Shown: piece after piece, positions 1 through 6,508 of the stretch | How positions within the stretch are numbered: the stretch's first letter is position 1 | Layout: each line of letters opens with the position of its first letter | NCBI GenBank assembly: GCA_040398525.1 | Contig: JBBATY010000068.1 | Location: 1-8,339, forward strand | Direction of reading: 5' to 3' | DNA length: 8,339 bases | Origin: VFMC01 sp040398525 | GTDB taxonomy: Bacteria > Actinomycetota > Acidimicrobiia > Acidimicrobiales > Ilumatobacteraceae | Made by a program: the position numbers and the translations under genes | Notes under the pieces: generated by a model | The model's input: only the letters and a program-made list of their open reading frames with translations | What the model was told of the DNA's origin: nothing | Database searches by the model: none

Positions 1-611
1 ACCTGGATGCGCTCGGCCAGGTCGGGGATCTCGTTGATCGCGAAGATGCCGCGGTTGGTGCGCGGCACGAGGCCGTAGTGCAGCGTCAGCTCGTCGCTCA
101 GGTAGCGGCCCTCGGCCACCTTGATCGGGTCGACCTCACCGATCAGGTCGGCGATCGACGTGTCCGGTGTGGCGAGCTTCTCGCCGAAGCGGTCGTCGCG
201 GTGCACCCAGCTGATCGGGGTGGCGTCGCCCTGCTCGGCGACGAGGTCGCGGGCGTGACGACTGACGGGGTGGTAGGGGTCGTCGTTGATCTCGCTGCCC
301 GCCACGATCGGCATCCACTCGTCGAGCAGGCCGGTGAGCGAACGGATCATGCGGGTCTTAGCCTGGCCGCGCTCGCCGAGGAAGATGACGTCGTGGCCCG
401 CGAGGAGGGCGTTCTCGAGCTGCGGCATCACCGTGTGCTCGTAGCCCATGACACCCTCGAACAGCGGCTCGCCGGCCGCAATGCGGGTGACCGCGTTGCG
501 CCGGATCTCCTCCTTCACCGGCACCGACTGCCACCCCGAGGCCCGCAGGGCGCCGAGCGTCGCCGGCAGCGACGAGGGAGCGGACGACGACGGGACGGGC
601 GTGGAGCTCAT
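1..611 (-). CDS. MoxR/ChlI-type AAA+ ATPase (partial, N-terminal part)
   Basis: The frame is open from the ATG at 611 to the left edge without a stop, giving 203 complete codons of N-terminal sequence; the C-terminus lies outside the window. Visible motifs are a P-loop GERGQAKT (residues 79-86) preceded by a hydrophobic strand (VIFL), a conserved-looking segment around residues 105-165 (GSEINDDP, TPISWVHRDDR, EKLATPDTSIADLIGEVDPIK), and a Walker B-like strand GIFAINE (188-194) followed by IPDLAERIQ. From memory this matches the family annotated as magnesium chelatase ChlI-like or 'sigma-54 interacting' AAA+ ATPases, MoxR-related, which act as chaperone-like ATPases and are often paired with a von Willebrand A-domain protein. 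A true role in chlorophyll synthesis is unlikely. The first ~25 residues are Ser/Pro/Ala-rich and probably disordered. The start is supported by the divergent promoter arrangement. The specific substrate is unknown, and the expected vWA partner would lie beyond the left edge. Confidence 0.85.
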   Translation of the reverse strand, partial: MSSTPVPSSSAPSSLPATLGALRASGWQSVPVKEEIRRNAVTRIAAGEPLFEGVMGYEHTVMPQLENALLAGHDVIFLGERGQAKTRMIRSLTGLLDEWMPIVAGSEINDDPYHPVSRHARDLVAEQGDATPISWVHRDDRFGEKLATPDTSIADLIGEVDPIKVAEGRYLSDELTLHYGLVPRTNRGIFAINEIPDLAERIQ

Positions 612-617
612 GGTCCG

Positions 618-623
618 ACCCTA
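618..623 (-). promoter_or_regulatory. -10 box of a putative leaderless promoter for the AAA+ ATPase gene
   Basis: On the minus strand the hexamer TAGGGT (TANNNT) is followed by exactly 6 nt (CGGACC) and then the ATG at 611. With a -10 element at -12 to -7, transcription would begin on the A of the start codon. No purine-rich Shine-Dalgarno sequence precedes the ATG. No good -35 TTGACA match is visible; a GGGAAC lies 18 nt upstream but I would not assign it to a sigma factor. Leaderless mRNAs with this geometry are common in actinobacteria. Confidence 0.5.
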
Positions 624-675
624 CCGCGGCCCGGGCCGACGGTTCCCGTCGCAGAGCGCCCGCGGCCCGACTCGG

Positions 676-681
676 TACGAT
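676..681 (+). promoter_or_regulatory. -10 box of a putative leaderless promoter for the GH2 gene
   Basis: TACGAT (4 of 6 with TATAAT; fits TANNNT) is followed by 6 nt (GCCCCG) and the ATG at 688, so the transcript would start at the start codon itself. The preceding bases contain no Shine-Dalgarno sequence. No convincing -35 hexamer is seen at 16-18 nt spacing. The motif also helps choose ATG 688 over the in-frame upstream starts inside the neighbouring divergent gene. Confidence 0.5.
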
Positions 682-687
682 GCCCCG

Positions 688-2778
688 ATGGACCTGAGCG
701 GCACGTGGCGAGCGCGTCCGGCCGACGACGACGTCCGCCGCACAGGCATCGGCCTCGACGCCGACGACCGTGACTGGGAGACGATCCCCGTACCGGGGCA
801 CTGGCGCTGCACCCCGGCGTTCGCCGACAGCGACGGCCCGTTGCTGTACCGGACGAGCTTCGACCTACCCGTGCCGGGCGACGACGAGCGCACGTGGATC
901 CGCGTGGGCGGCGCGTTCTACCAGGCCGACGTGTGGTTCGACGGCGCCTACCTGGGCGACCCCGAGGGCTACTTCGTGCCCGCTGCGTTCGACGTGACAG
1001 CCCTCGCCCGACTCACCGAACAACACGTCCTGGCCATCGAGGTGTCGTGCCCGCCGCAGCCGACGAGCCGCAACCGGCGCACCTTGACCGGGTCGTTCCA
1101 GGGCTCGGACGCGGTGGCACCGGGCTGGAACCCGGGTGGTCTGTGGCGGCCGGTCGAGGTGCTCACCACCGGCCCGGTGCGCATCGACCGTTGCCGCGTG
1201 CTGTGCCGCGACGCCAACGCGTCGCGTGCGCACCTCCGCTTCGCCACCCGCCTCGACAGCGACCGCGCGTGCAAGGTCCAGGTGCTCACGGTCGTCGACG
1301 GCGATGTGCTCGCCGAGCACGACCACGCCCTCGCCAAGGGCACCAACGAGCTCGCCTGGGCCATCGACGTCGGCGACCCGCGACTGTGGTGGCCGTGGAG
1401 CCTGGGCGACCAGCCGCTGACCGGTGTCAGCGTCGAGGTTCGTCTCGACGGTGACCTGAGCGATCGGCACCATGTCGTCACCGGGCTGCGCGAGGTGGCC
1501 TTCGACGACGGCATCGTGTCGGTGAACGGTGAGCGGCTGTTCACCAAGGGCGTCGTCGTCGGGCCGACCCACCTCGACCTCGCCCGGGTCGATGCGGGCG
1601 CGCTGCGCAGCGATGTGGAGTCGGCTCGCGATGCCGGGCTCGACCTGCTCAGGCTGAAGGGTCACATCACCCGCGACGAGCTCTACACCGCCGCCGACGA
1701 GCTGGGCATGTTGGTGTGGCAGGACTTCCCGCTCCAGGGCAGCTACGCACGCTCGGTGCGCCGGCAAGCCGTCGAGCAGGCTCGCGCTGCCGTCGACGTG
1801 CTCGGCCACCACCCGTCGATCCTGCTGTGGTGCGCCCACGACACCCCCGAGACGCGGGTCGTCGGCCAGCAGCTGCCCACCTGGAACAAGACCGTCCTCG
1901 ACCGGTGGGTGAAGCGGGCCCTCGAGAAGGCCGACGAGACTCGGCCGGTGATCGCCCACAGCGGGGTGGCACCACACCTGCCGCAGCTCGAGGCTCCCGA
2001 CAGCCACCTGTCGTTCGGCTGGGGTCGAGGCGACGTGCGCGACCTGGCCCGCTTTGCTGCGTCGATGCCGAGCATGGTGCGGTTCGTGAGCGAGTTCGGG
2101 GCGCAGTCCGTGCCCGACTCGGCGGACTTCATCGACACCACCCGCTGGCCCCGCCTCGACTGGGTCGGATTGGCCGATCGACACGGCCTCGACCGCACCA
2201 CCATGGAGCGCTACGTCCCGCCGGCTCGCGAGGTGAGCTTCGCGGCGTGGCGCGAGGCCACCCAGCAGCACCAGGCCGAGGTGCTGCGGCTGACGATCGA
2301 GACGCTGCGCCGCCTGAAGTTCCGACCGACCGGTGGGTTCTGCCTCAGCAGCTTGGTCGATGCCGCTCCGCTGGTGTCGACCTCGCTGCTCGACCATCAC
2401 CGTCGGCCGAAGATGGCCCTCGACGCAGTGGCCGATGCGTGCCGACCAGTGATCGTGGTGGCCGAGCAGCCGCCGGCCACCCTCGACCCCGGCGACAGGT
2501 GCAGCATCGATGTGCACGTGGTGAGCGACCTGCGCGACGCACTCACCGGCGTGCGCTGCACCGCGACGCTGACGGGCGGCGGCCTCCACCGCCAGTGGCA
2601 GTGGGAAGGTGATGTGCCTGCCGACGCGTGCGTGCGCGTCGGGACGCTCCAGTTCCTCGCCCCCGACGCCGGCGGCGAGCTGGTGCTCGACCTGGTGCTC
2701 GAGCTCGCGCCCGACGGCGCCGACGCGCCTGTCGGTGCGGTCGTCACCAACCGGTACCGCACCACCGTCGCGCGCTGA
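688..2778 (+). CDS. Glycoside hydrolase family 2 protein, beta-mannosidase-like, acid/base motif altered
   Basis: A 696-aa protein with no signal peptide, so probably cytoplasmic. Domains in order: N-terminal sugar-binding jelly roll (about 1-165; DWETIPVPGHW at 29-39, YRTSFDLP, WFDGAYLGDPEGYFVPAAFDVT at 83-104), Ig-like sandwich (about 166-262; ending after LWWPWSLGDQPL at 233-244), TIM barrel (about 265-590; LRLKGHI, ELYTAADELGMLVWQDFPLQ at 331-350) and a C-terminal beta-sandwich. The nucleophile motif VSEFGAQS is intact, with Glu469 the predicted nucleophile. The acid/base site, usually WCGNNE or CAHNEP in this family, reads HHPSILLWCAHDTPE, placing Thr386 where the catalytic Glu is expected. 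It may therefore be inactive, altered in mechanism, or use a nearby residue such as Asp385 or Glu388. Family hydrolases release mannose or related sugars from beta-linked oligosaccharides; the true substrate here is unknown. The reading frame also continues upstream to 448, but that extension lies on top of the divergent ATPase gene, so ATG 688 is preferred. Its 3' end converges on sdhB. Confidence 0.9.
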   Translation: MDLSGTWRARPADDDVRRTGIGLDADDRDWETIPVPGHWRCTPAFADSDGPLLYRTSFDLPVPGDDERTWIRVGGAFYQADVWFDGAYLGDPEGYFVPAAFDVTALARLTEQHVLAIEVSCPPQPTSRNRRTLTGSFQGSDAVAPGWNPGGLWRPVEVLTTGPVRIDRCRVLCRDANASRAHLRFATRLDSDRACKVQVLTVVDGDVLAEHDHALAKGTNELAWAIDVGDPRLWWPWSLGDQPLTGVSVEVRLDGDLSDRHHVVTGLREVAFDDGIVSVNGERLFTKGVVVGPTHLDLARVDAGALRSDVESARDAGLDLLRLKGHITRDELYTAADELGMLVWQDFPLQGSYARSVRRQAVEQARAAVDVLGHHPSILLWCAHDTPETRVVGQQLPTWNKTVLDRWVKRALEKADETRPVIAHSGVAPHLPQLEAPDSHLSFGWGRGDVRDLARFAASMPSMVRFVSEFGAQSVPDSADFIDTTRWPRLDWVGLADRHGLDRTTMERYVPPAREVSFAAWREATQQHQAEVLRLTIETLRRLKFRPTGGFCLSSLVDAAPLVSTSLLDHHRRPKMALDAVADACRPVIVVAEQPPATLDPGDRCSIDVHVVSDLRDALTGVRCTATLTGGGLHRQWQWEGDVPADACVRVGTLQFLAPDAGGELVLDLVLELAPDGADAPVGAVVTNRYRTTVAR

Positions 2779-2781
2779 CAG

Positions 2782-2794
2782 CGAGCTGGGCTCG
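2782..2794. terminator. Small GC-rich hairpin in the convergent gap
   Basis: CGAGC-TGG-GCTCG forms a perfect 5-bp stem with a 3-nt loop in the 39-bp gap between the stops of the GH2 gene and sdhB. It could act on both strands, but it is short and has no T-tract on either side, so it is only a weak terminator candidate. Confidence 0.22.
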
Positions 2795-2817
2795 GCGAGA
2801 CGGCAGAACGCAGTGCG

Positions 2818-3612
2818 TCAGCTACGCGCGGCGAACTTGCGGTTGGCGAACTTCGCCTTGCGGTAGTCGGCGTTCATCAACGCGATGACGTCGATCGAGA
2901 TCTCCTTCGGGCACGCCGCCTCGCACTCACCGTGGTTGGTGCACGAGCCGAAGTGCTCGTCCATCGTCTCGACCATCGCCTCGACGCGCGAGTAGCGCTC
3001 GGCCTGGCCCTGCGGGAGCACGTTGAGATGGGAGATCTTCGCCGCGGTGAACAGGTTGGCCGCACCGTTCGGGCAGGCAGCCACGCACGCGCCGCAACCG
3101 ATGCACGCCGCCGCGTCCATCGCCGCATCGGCGACGGGCTTGGGCACCGGGATCAGGTTGCCGTCGGGGGCTCCGCCGGTCTCGGCGGTGATGTAGCCGC
3201 CGGACTCGACGATCCGGTCGAACGCCGACCGGTCGACCATCAGGTCGCGGATGATCGGGAACGCCGAGGCCCGCCACGGCTCGATGGTGATCTCCGCACC
3301 CGACTGGAAGGTGCGCATGTGCAACTGGCATGTTGCCGTGCCGCGCTGCGGGCCGTGGGCCTGGCCGTCGATCATCAGCGAACAGGTGCCGCAGATGCCT
3401 TCGCGGCAGTCGTGATCGAAGGTGACCGGCTCGCGGCCTTCGGAGATCAGGCGCTCGTTCAGCACGTCGAGCATCTCGAGGAACGACGCCTCGTCGCTGA
3501 TCGAGTCGACGAGGTGATGCTCGAAGTGACCTTGGTCGTTGGGGCCCTTCTGCCGCCAGATCTTCAGCTTGATGTCGCTGAGGTGCCGGGCGTGGCTCGC
3601 TGCAGTACTCAC
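2818..3612 (-). CDS. sdhB: Succinate dehydrogenase iron-sulfur subunit SdhB
   Basis: A 264-aa electron-transfer subunit of complex II that passes electrons from the SdhA flavin to the membrane anchor. All cluster ligands are present: the [2Fe-2S] set Cys69, Cys74, Cys77 (CREGICGTC) and Cys95; the [4Fe-4S] set Cys170, Cys173, Cys176 (CIGCGAC) with Cys234; and the [3Fe-4S] set Cys180, Cys224 and Cys230 (CTNHGEC), assigned by analogy with E. coli SdhB. The GTG start overlaps the sdhA stop by 4 nt (GTGA), implying translational coupling; a GGAG at 3619-3622 sits 6 nt upstream and supports this start. In-frame sequence continues upstream to 3816, but it lies inside sdhA and is not coding. Length and sequence style fit the Sdh1-like (Rv0247c-type) iron-sulfur subunits of actinobacteria. 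It is the last gene of the operon as seen here. Confidence 0.96.
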   Translation of the reverse strand: MSTAASHARHLSDIKLKIWRQKGPNDQGHFEHHLVDSISDEASFLEMLDVLNERLISEGREPVTFDHDCREGICGTCSLMIDGQAHGPQRGTATCQLHMRTFQSGAEITIEPWRASAFPIIRDLMVDRSAFDRIVESGGYITAETGGAPDGNLIPVPKPVADAAMDAAACIGCGACVAACPNGAANLFTAAKISHLNVLPQGQAERYSRVEAMVETMDEHFGSCTNHGECEAACPKEISIDVIALMNADYRKAKFANRKFAARS

Positions 3613-5531
3613 TTGTAGCTCCGGGTGGCGAGGTGGACGGTTTCGAACTCGAGTGACTCGACGTTGCGGATGGACTGCATCGGATCGCCGGTCCACTCCC
3701 ATGCGGCGACGTGCGTGAAGTTCTCGTCGTCGCGCTTGGCCTCGCCTTCGTCGTCTTGGTACTCGGCGCGGAAGTGGCCGCCGCAGCTCTCGCGGCGCTC
3801 GAGCGCGTCGCGGCACATCAGCATGCCGAGCTGGAAGAAGTCGTCGACACGACCGGCCTTCTCGAGCGTCTGGTTGATCGACGTGGCGTCGCCCGTGACC
3901 CGCAGGTCCTTGCGGAACTCCTCGTAGAGGGCGGGCAGTTCGGACAGCGCCTTCTCGAGGCCCTGCTCGGTGCGCTCCATCCCGCAGTAGTCCCAGATGA
4001 TCTTGCCGACCTCGCGGTGGAACCAGTCCGGCGACCGGGTGCCCTTGATGTCGAGGTAGCCCTGGAAGCGCTGGCGCACCTCGGCCTCGGCGGCCTTGAA
4101 GGCCGGGTGGTCGGGGCCGGGGATCGGCTTGTTGAGCATCGGGGCGAGGTAGTTGCCGATGGTGTACGGCAGCACGAAGTAGCCGTCGGACAGGCCCTGC
4201 ATCAGCGCCGAGGCACCGAGGCGGTTCGCGCCGTGGTCGCTGAAGTTGGCCTCACCCGCGGCGTACAGACCGGGGATCGTGGTCATCAGCTCGTAGTCGA
4301 CCCAGAGGCCACCCATCGTGTAGTGGCTGGCCGGGTAGATGCGCATCGGCACCGAGTAGGGGTCCTCACCGGTGATCCGCTCGTACATCTGGAACAAGTT
4401 GCCGTAGCGCTCCTCGACCACGGACTTGCCGAGACGGTTGATCGAATCGGCGAAGTCGAGGTACACACCGTTCTTCAGCGGGCCGACACCGCGGCCCTGG
4501 TCGATGGCCCGCTTGGCCGCACGCGACGAGATGTCGCGTGGCGCCAGGTTGCCGAAGCTCGGGTAGAGCCGCTCGAGGTAGTAGTCGCGGTCCTCTTCGG
4601 GGATCTCGTGGGGCGCACGCGTCTCGTCGGGGTTCTTCGGCACCCACACCCGGCCGTCGTTGCGCAGCGACTCGCTCATCAGCGTCAGCTTCGACTGGGT
4701 GTCGTCGCTCTGGGGGATGCACGTCGGGTGGATCTGGGTGTAGCACGGGTTGGCGAAGTAGGCGCCGCGCCGGTGGGCCCGCCAGGCCGCCGTGACATTG
4801 CAGGCCATGGCGTTGGTCGACAGGAAGAAGACGTTGCCATAGCCGCCGGTGCACAGCACGGTGGCGTGGGCAGCGTGCGAGGCGACCTCGCCCGTCAGCA
4901 GGTCGCGCACGACGATGCCTGCGCAGCGATCGTCGACCGTCACCACATCGACGAGCTCGGTGCGGTTGAACAGCCGCACGTTGCCGAGGCCGATCTGGCG
5001 CGCCATCTGCTGGTAGGCGCCGAGCAGCAACTGCTGACCGGTCTGGCCACGGGCGTAGAACGTGCGGCTCACCTGGGCGCCGCCGAAGCTGCGGTTGTCG
5101 AGCAGGCCGCCGTACTCGCGGGCGAACGGCACGCCTTGGGCCACCATCTGGTCGATGATGTCGACGCTCACCTGGGCGAGGCGATGCACGTTGGCTTCGC
5201 GGGCGCGGAAGTCGCCGCCCTTGATCGTGTCGTAGAACAGGCGGTGGATCGAGTCGCCGTCGCCCTTGTAGTTCTTGGCGGCGTTGATGCCACCCTGCGC
5301 AGCGATCGAGTGCGCCCGACGGGGCGAGTCGTGGAAGGTGAAGACGTCGACCTGATAGCCCAGCTCGGCCAGCGTGGCCGCAGCCGATGCACCTGCCAAG
5401 CCGCTACCGACGACGATGACCTTGAACTTGCGCTTGTTGTTGGGGTTCACCAACTTCATGTCGCTCTTGTAGGTGTCCCACATCTCGGGGACTGCGACTG
5501 CCGGCGCCTTGCTCTTGAGTTCGATGCTCAT
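3609..5531 (-). CDS. sdhA: Succinate dehydrogenase flavoprotein subunit SdhA
   Basis: A 640-aa catalytic subunit that oxidises succinate to fumarate on the cytoplasmic face. The Rossmann FAD motif VVGSGLAGASAAATLAELGY spans 40-59. The segment RRAHSIAAQGG (71-81) contains His74, the predicted covalent 8-alpha-histidyl FAD attachment site. Dicarboxylate-site candidates are His268 (QIHPT), Arg332 (PRDISSR, the expected proton-shuttle Arg), His403 (SHYTMGG) and the GANRLGA loop (434-440). The C-terminal region contains RRESCGGHFRAEY, typical of the family. Length is close to mycobacterial Sdh1 flavoprotein (about 646 aa) and larger than E. coli SdhA (588 aa), with an N-terminal extension of about 35 residues ahead of the FAD fold. 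AGGAG 6 nt before the ATG supports the start. It lies 18 nt after sdhC and overlaps sdhB by 4 nt. Fumarate reductase activity in vivo cannot be excluded from sequence. Confidence 0.97.
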   Translation of the reverse strand: MSIELKSKAPAVAVPEMWDTYKSDMKLVNPNNKRKFKVIVVGSGLAGASAAATLAELGYQVDVFTFHDSPRRAHSIAAQGGINAAKNYKGDGDSIHRLFYDTIKGGDFRAREANVHRLAQVSVDIIDQMVAQGVPFAREYGGLLDNRSFGGAQVSRTFYARGQTGQQLLLGAYQQMARQIGLGNVRLFNRTELVDVVTVDDRCAGIVVRDLLTGEVASHAAHATVLCTGGYGNVFFLSTNAMACNVTAAWRAHRRGAYFANPCYTQIHPTCIPQSDDTQSKLTLMSESLRNDGRVWVPKNPDETRAPHEIPEEDRDYYLERLYPSFGNLAPRDISSRAAKRAIDQGRGVGPLKNGVYLDFADSINRLGKSVVEERYGNLFQMYERITGEDPYSVPMRIYPASHYTMGGLWVDYELMTTIPGLYAAGEANFSDHGANRLGASALMQGLSDGYFVLPYTIGNYLAPMLNKPIPGPDHPAFKAAEAEVRQRFQGYLDIKGTRSPDWFHREVGKIIWDYCGMERTEQGLEKALSELPALYEEFRKDLRVTGDATSINQTLEKAGRVDDFFQLGMLMCRDALERRESCGGHFRAEYQDDEGEAKRDDENFTHVAAWEWTGDPMQSIRNVESLEFETVHLATRSYK

Positions 5532-5537
5532 TTGATG

Positions 5538-5542
5538 CTCCT
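5538..5542 (-). promoter_or_regulatory. Ribosome binding site of sdhA
   Basis: AGGAG on the minus strand, 6 nt (CATCAA) before the sdhA ATG, inside the 18-nt sdhC-sdhA spacer. It is the strongest Shine-Dalgarno match in the operon and fixes the sdhA start. Confidence 0.75.
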
Positions 5543-5549
5543 GGACCGA

Positions 5550-6317
5550 TCAGCCGACGATGCCGGCGAGGACAGCGACGGGGAACGAGACGTTGCCGAC
5601 CACCACGATGGTGGCGATGCCCATGGCGATGTGGCGCCGCCACGCGTTGAAGCGCGGGTTGTTCCAGCCCATCGACTGGAACAGGCTCCACACGCCGTGG
5701 AAGAGGTGGATGCCGAGGGCGATGTTGGCGAGGATGTAGAACACGGCAACGGGGACCCGCTCGAAGCTGCGCACGACGTTGTCGTAGACGTTCTCGCGGA
5801 CGAACTCACCCTCGGCGCCGACGGTGTTCACCACACCGAAGGTGAGGTCGAGCAGGTGCCACACGATGAAGAGCAGGACGATGATGCCGGTCCAGCGCAT
5901 CGTGCGGCTGGCGAAGTTGGCGACCTGGTAGTCGCGGGCGCTCTGGTACTTGACCGGGCGAGCCTTGCGGTTGAGCTCGGTGAGCGACCACGCCGCGTGG
6001 ATGTGCAGAGCGACCGAGCCCAGCAGCACCACACGGAAGATCCACAGCACCGACTCCTTCGGCGCGAGCGGGTAGAGGATCCGCTTCAGGAACGCTGCGT
6101 ACCCGTCGAGGTCGTCGGCACCCCAATACATCTTGGTGTTGCCGATCATGTGGGCGACGACGAAGCCGATCATCACGATGCCGGTGACGGCCATGACGTA
6201 CTTCTTGCCGACGGCGGTGCTGTAGAGGTCGAGCAGGAACGGCTTGCGCTTGCGCGCCTTCGTAGCGGTGCCGGAGACGGGGCCGCGGGTGGGAGGCGGG
6301 GAGATGGTCTGGGCCAT
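5550..6317 (-). CDS. sdhC: Succinate dehydrogenase cytochrome b subunit (membrane anchor)
   Basis: A 255-aa integral membrane subunit that anchors SdhAB and reduces quinone. A Pro-rich, basic cytoplasmic N-terminus (KARKRK at 20-25) is followed by five predicted helices: about 38-58, 91-113, 139-162, 187-212 and 228-253. The layout matches the single-subunit, diheme b558-type anchors (Wolinella FrdC, Bacillus SdhC, TIGR02046-like), and no separate SdhD is present. Histidines in the first four helices are His56, His105/His107, His154 and His204/His207; one per helix would supply four axial ligands for two b hemes. There is no cysteine in the protein, so a Cys/His-ligated Rieske-type cluster, as I recall being reported in the mycobacterial Sdh1 membrane domain, cannot be built from this subunit. 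First gene of the operon; AAGGAA (6327-6332) lies 9 nt before the ATG. An ATG at 6327 is out of frame. Confidence 0.94.
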   Translation of the reverse strand: MAQTISPPPTRGPVSGTATKARKRKPFLLDLYSTAVGKKYVMAVTGIVMIGFVVAHMIGNTKMYWGADDLDGYAAFLKRILYPLAPKESVLWIFRVVLLGSVALHIHAAWSLTELNRKARPVKYQSARDYQVANFASRTMRWTGIIVLLFIVWHLLDLTFGVVNTVGAEGEFVRENVYDNVVRSFERVPVAVFYILANIALGIHLFHGVWSLFQSMGWNNPRFNAWRRHIAMGIATIVVVGNVSFPVAVLAGIVG

Positions 6318-6326
6318 GGAGCGACA

Positions 6327-6332
6327 TTCCTT
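6327..6332 (-). promoter_or_regulatory. Ribosome binding site of sdhC
   Basis: AAGGAA on the minus strand, 9 nt before the sdhC ATG at 6317. Unlike the ATPase and GH2 genes at the left end, this gene has a leader with a Shine-Dalgarno sequence. Confidence 0.55.
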
Positions 6333-6358
6333 CGTAGCTGCTGGGAGGCGCGTACCGC

Positions 6359-6364
6359 ACGCTA
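6359..6364 (-). promoter_or_regulatory. Candidate -10 box for the sdhCAB operon
   Basis: TAGCGT on the minus strand fits TANNNT and would give a leader of about 35 nt containing the AAGGAA ribosome binding site. The -35 region has no good match (TTCTCG at 18-nt spacing), so this is a weak assignment. Confidence 0.25.
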
Positions 6365-6426
6365 CTCCCGGACTTCGCCCAGCGAGAACTTGCCACCAGG
6401 TAGGCGGACGTTTCGTCGGTCACAGC

Positions 6427-6446
6427 GGAAAGTCCCTACACTTCCC
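6427..6446. promoter_or_regulatory. Imperfect inverted repeat in the sdh-hppA intergenic region, possible operator
   Basis: GGAAAGT, a 6-nt spacer CCCTAC, then ACTTCCC: 7-nt arms with 6 of 7 pairs matching, centred between the two divergent genes. It overlaps a TACACT hexamer (6437-6442) that could be the -10 box for hppA. A regulator-binding site is possible, but one imperfect repeat in GC-rich DNA is weak evidence. Confidence 0.28.
6437..6442 (+). promoter_or_regulatory. Candidate -10 box for hppA
   Basis: TACACT matches TATAAT at 4 of 6 positions and fits TANNNT. It would start transcription near 6449, leaving a leader of about 60 nt before the GTG. No clear -35 element is visible at 16-18 nt. 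Confidence 0.28.
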
Positions 6447-6495
6447 CCGTTTGCCCAATCCAGCGCGCCCGATGTCGTGCGCGCCCGACACCCCC

Positions 6496-6501
6496 GGGGG
6501 A
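6496..6501 (+). promoter_or_regulatory. Ribosome binding site of hppA, inside a CCCCCGGGGG palindrome
   Basis: GGGGGA lies 7 nt before the GTG at 6509 and supports that start. Its five G residues are the right half of a perfect palindrome at 6491-6500, so the site could be partly hidden by pairing with neighbouring C-runs (6491-6495 or 6444-6448). Confidence 0.5.
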
Positions 6502-6508
6502 TCCACCG

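Noticed and set aside
354..377. ATPase P-loop GERGQAKT has Ala where the textbook Walker A has Gly
   Set aside because: MoxR-type and related ATPases commonly have Ala here (GxxGxAKT), so this is a family trait rather than a defect. The Asn-Glu Walker B also looks normal for this subfamily, from memory.
448..687. In-frame upstream extension of the GH2 gene to an ATG at 448
   Set aside because: The extension lies on the divergent ATPase gene and encodes nothing like a GH2 N-terminus; the sugar-binding domain begins right after ATG 688.
865..2589. A 574-codon minus-strand open frame antisense to the GH2 gene
   Set aside because: Same shadow effect: it mirrors the GH2 codon pattern and shows no family motif.
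3613..3816. In-frame upstream extension of sdhB
   Set aside because: It lies wholly inside sdhA; the GTG with a 4-nt overlap and a GGAG at good spacing is the natural start.
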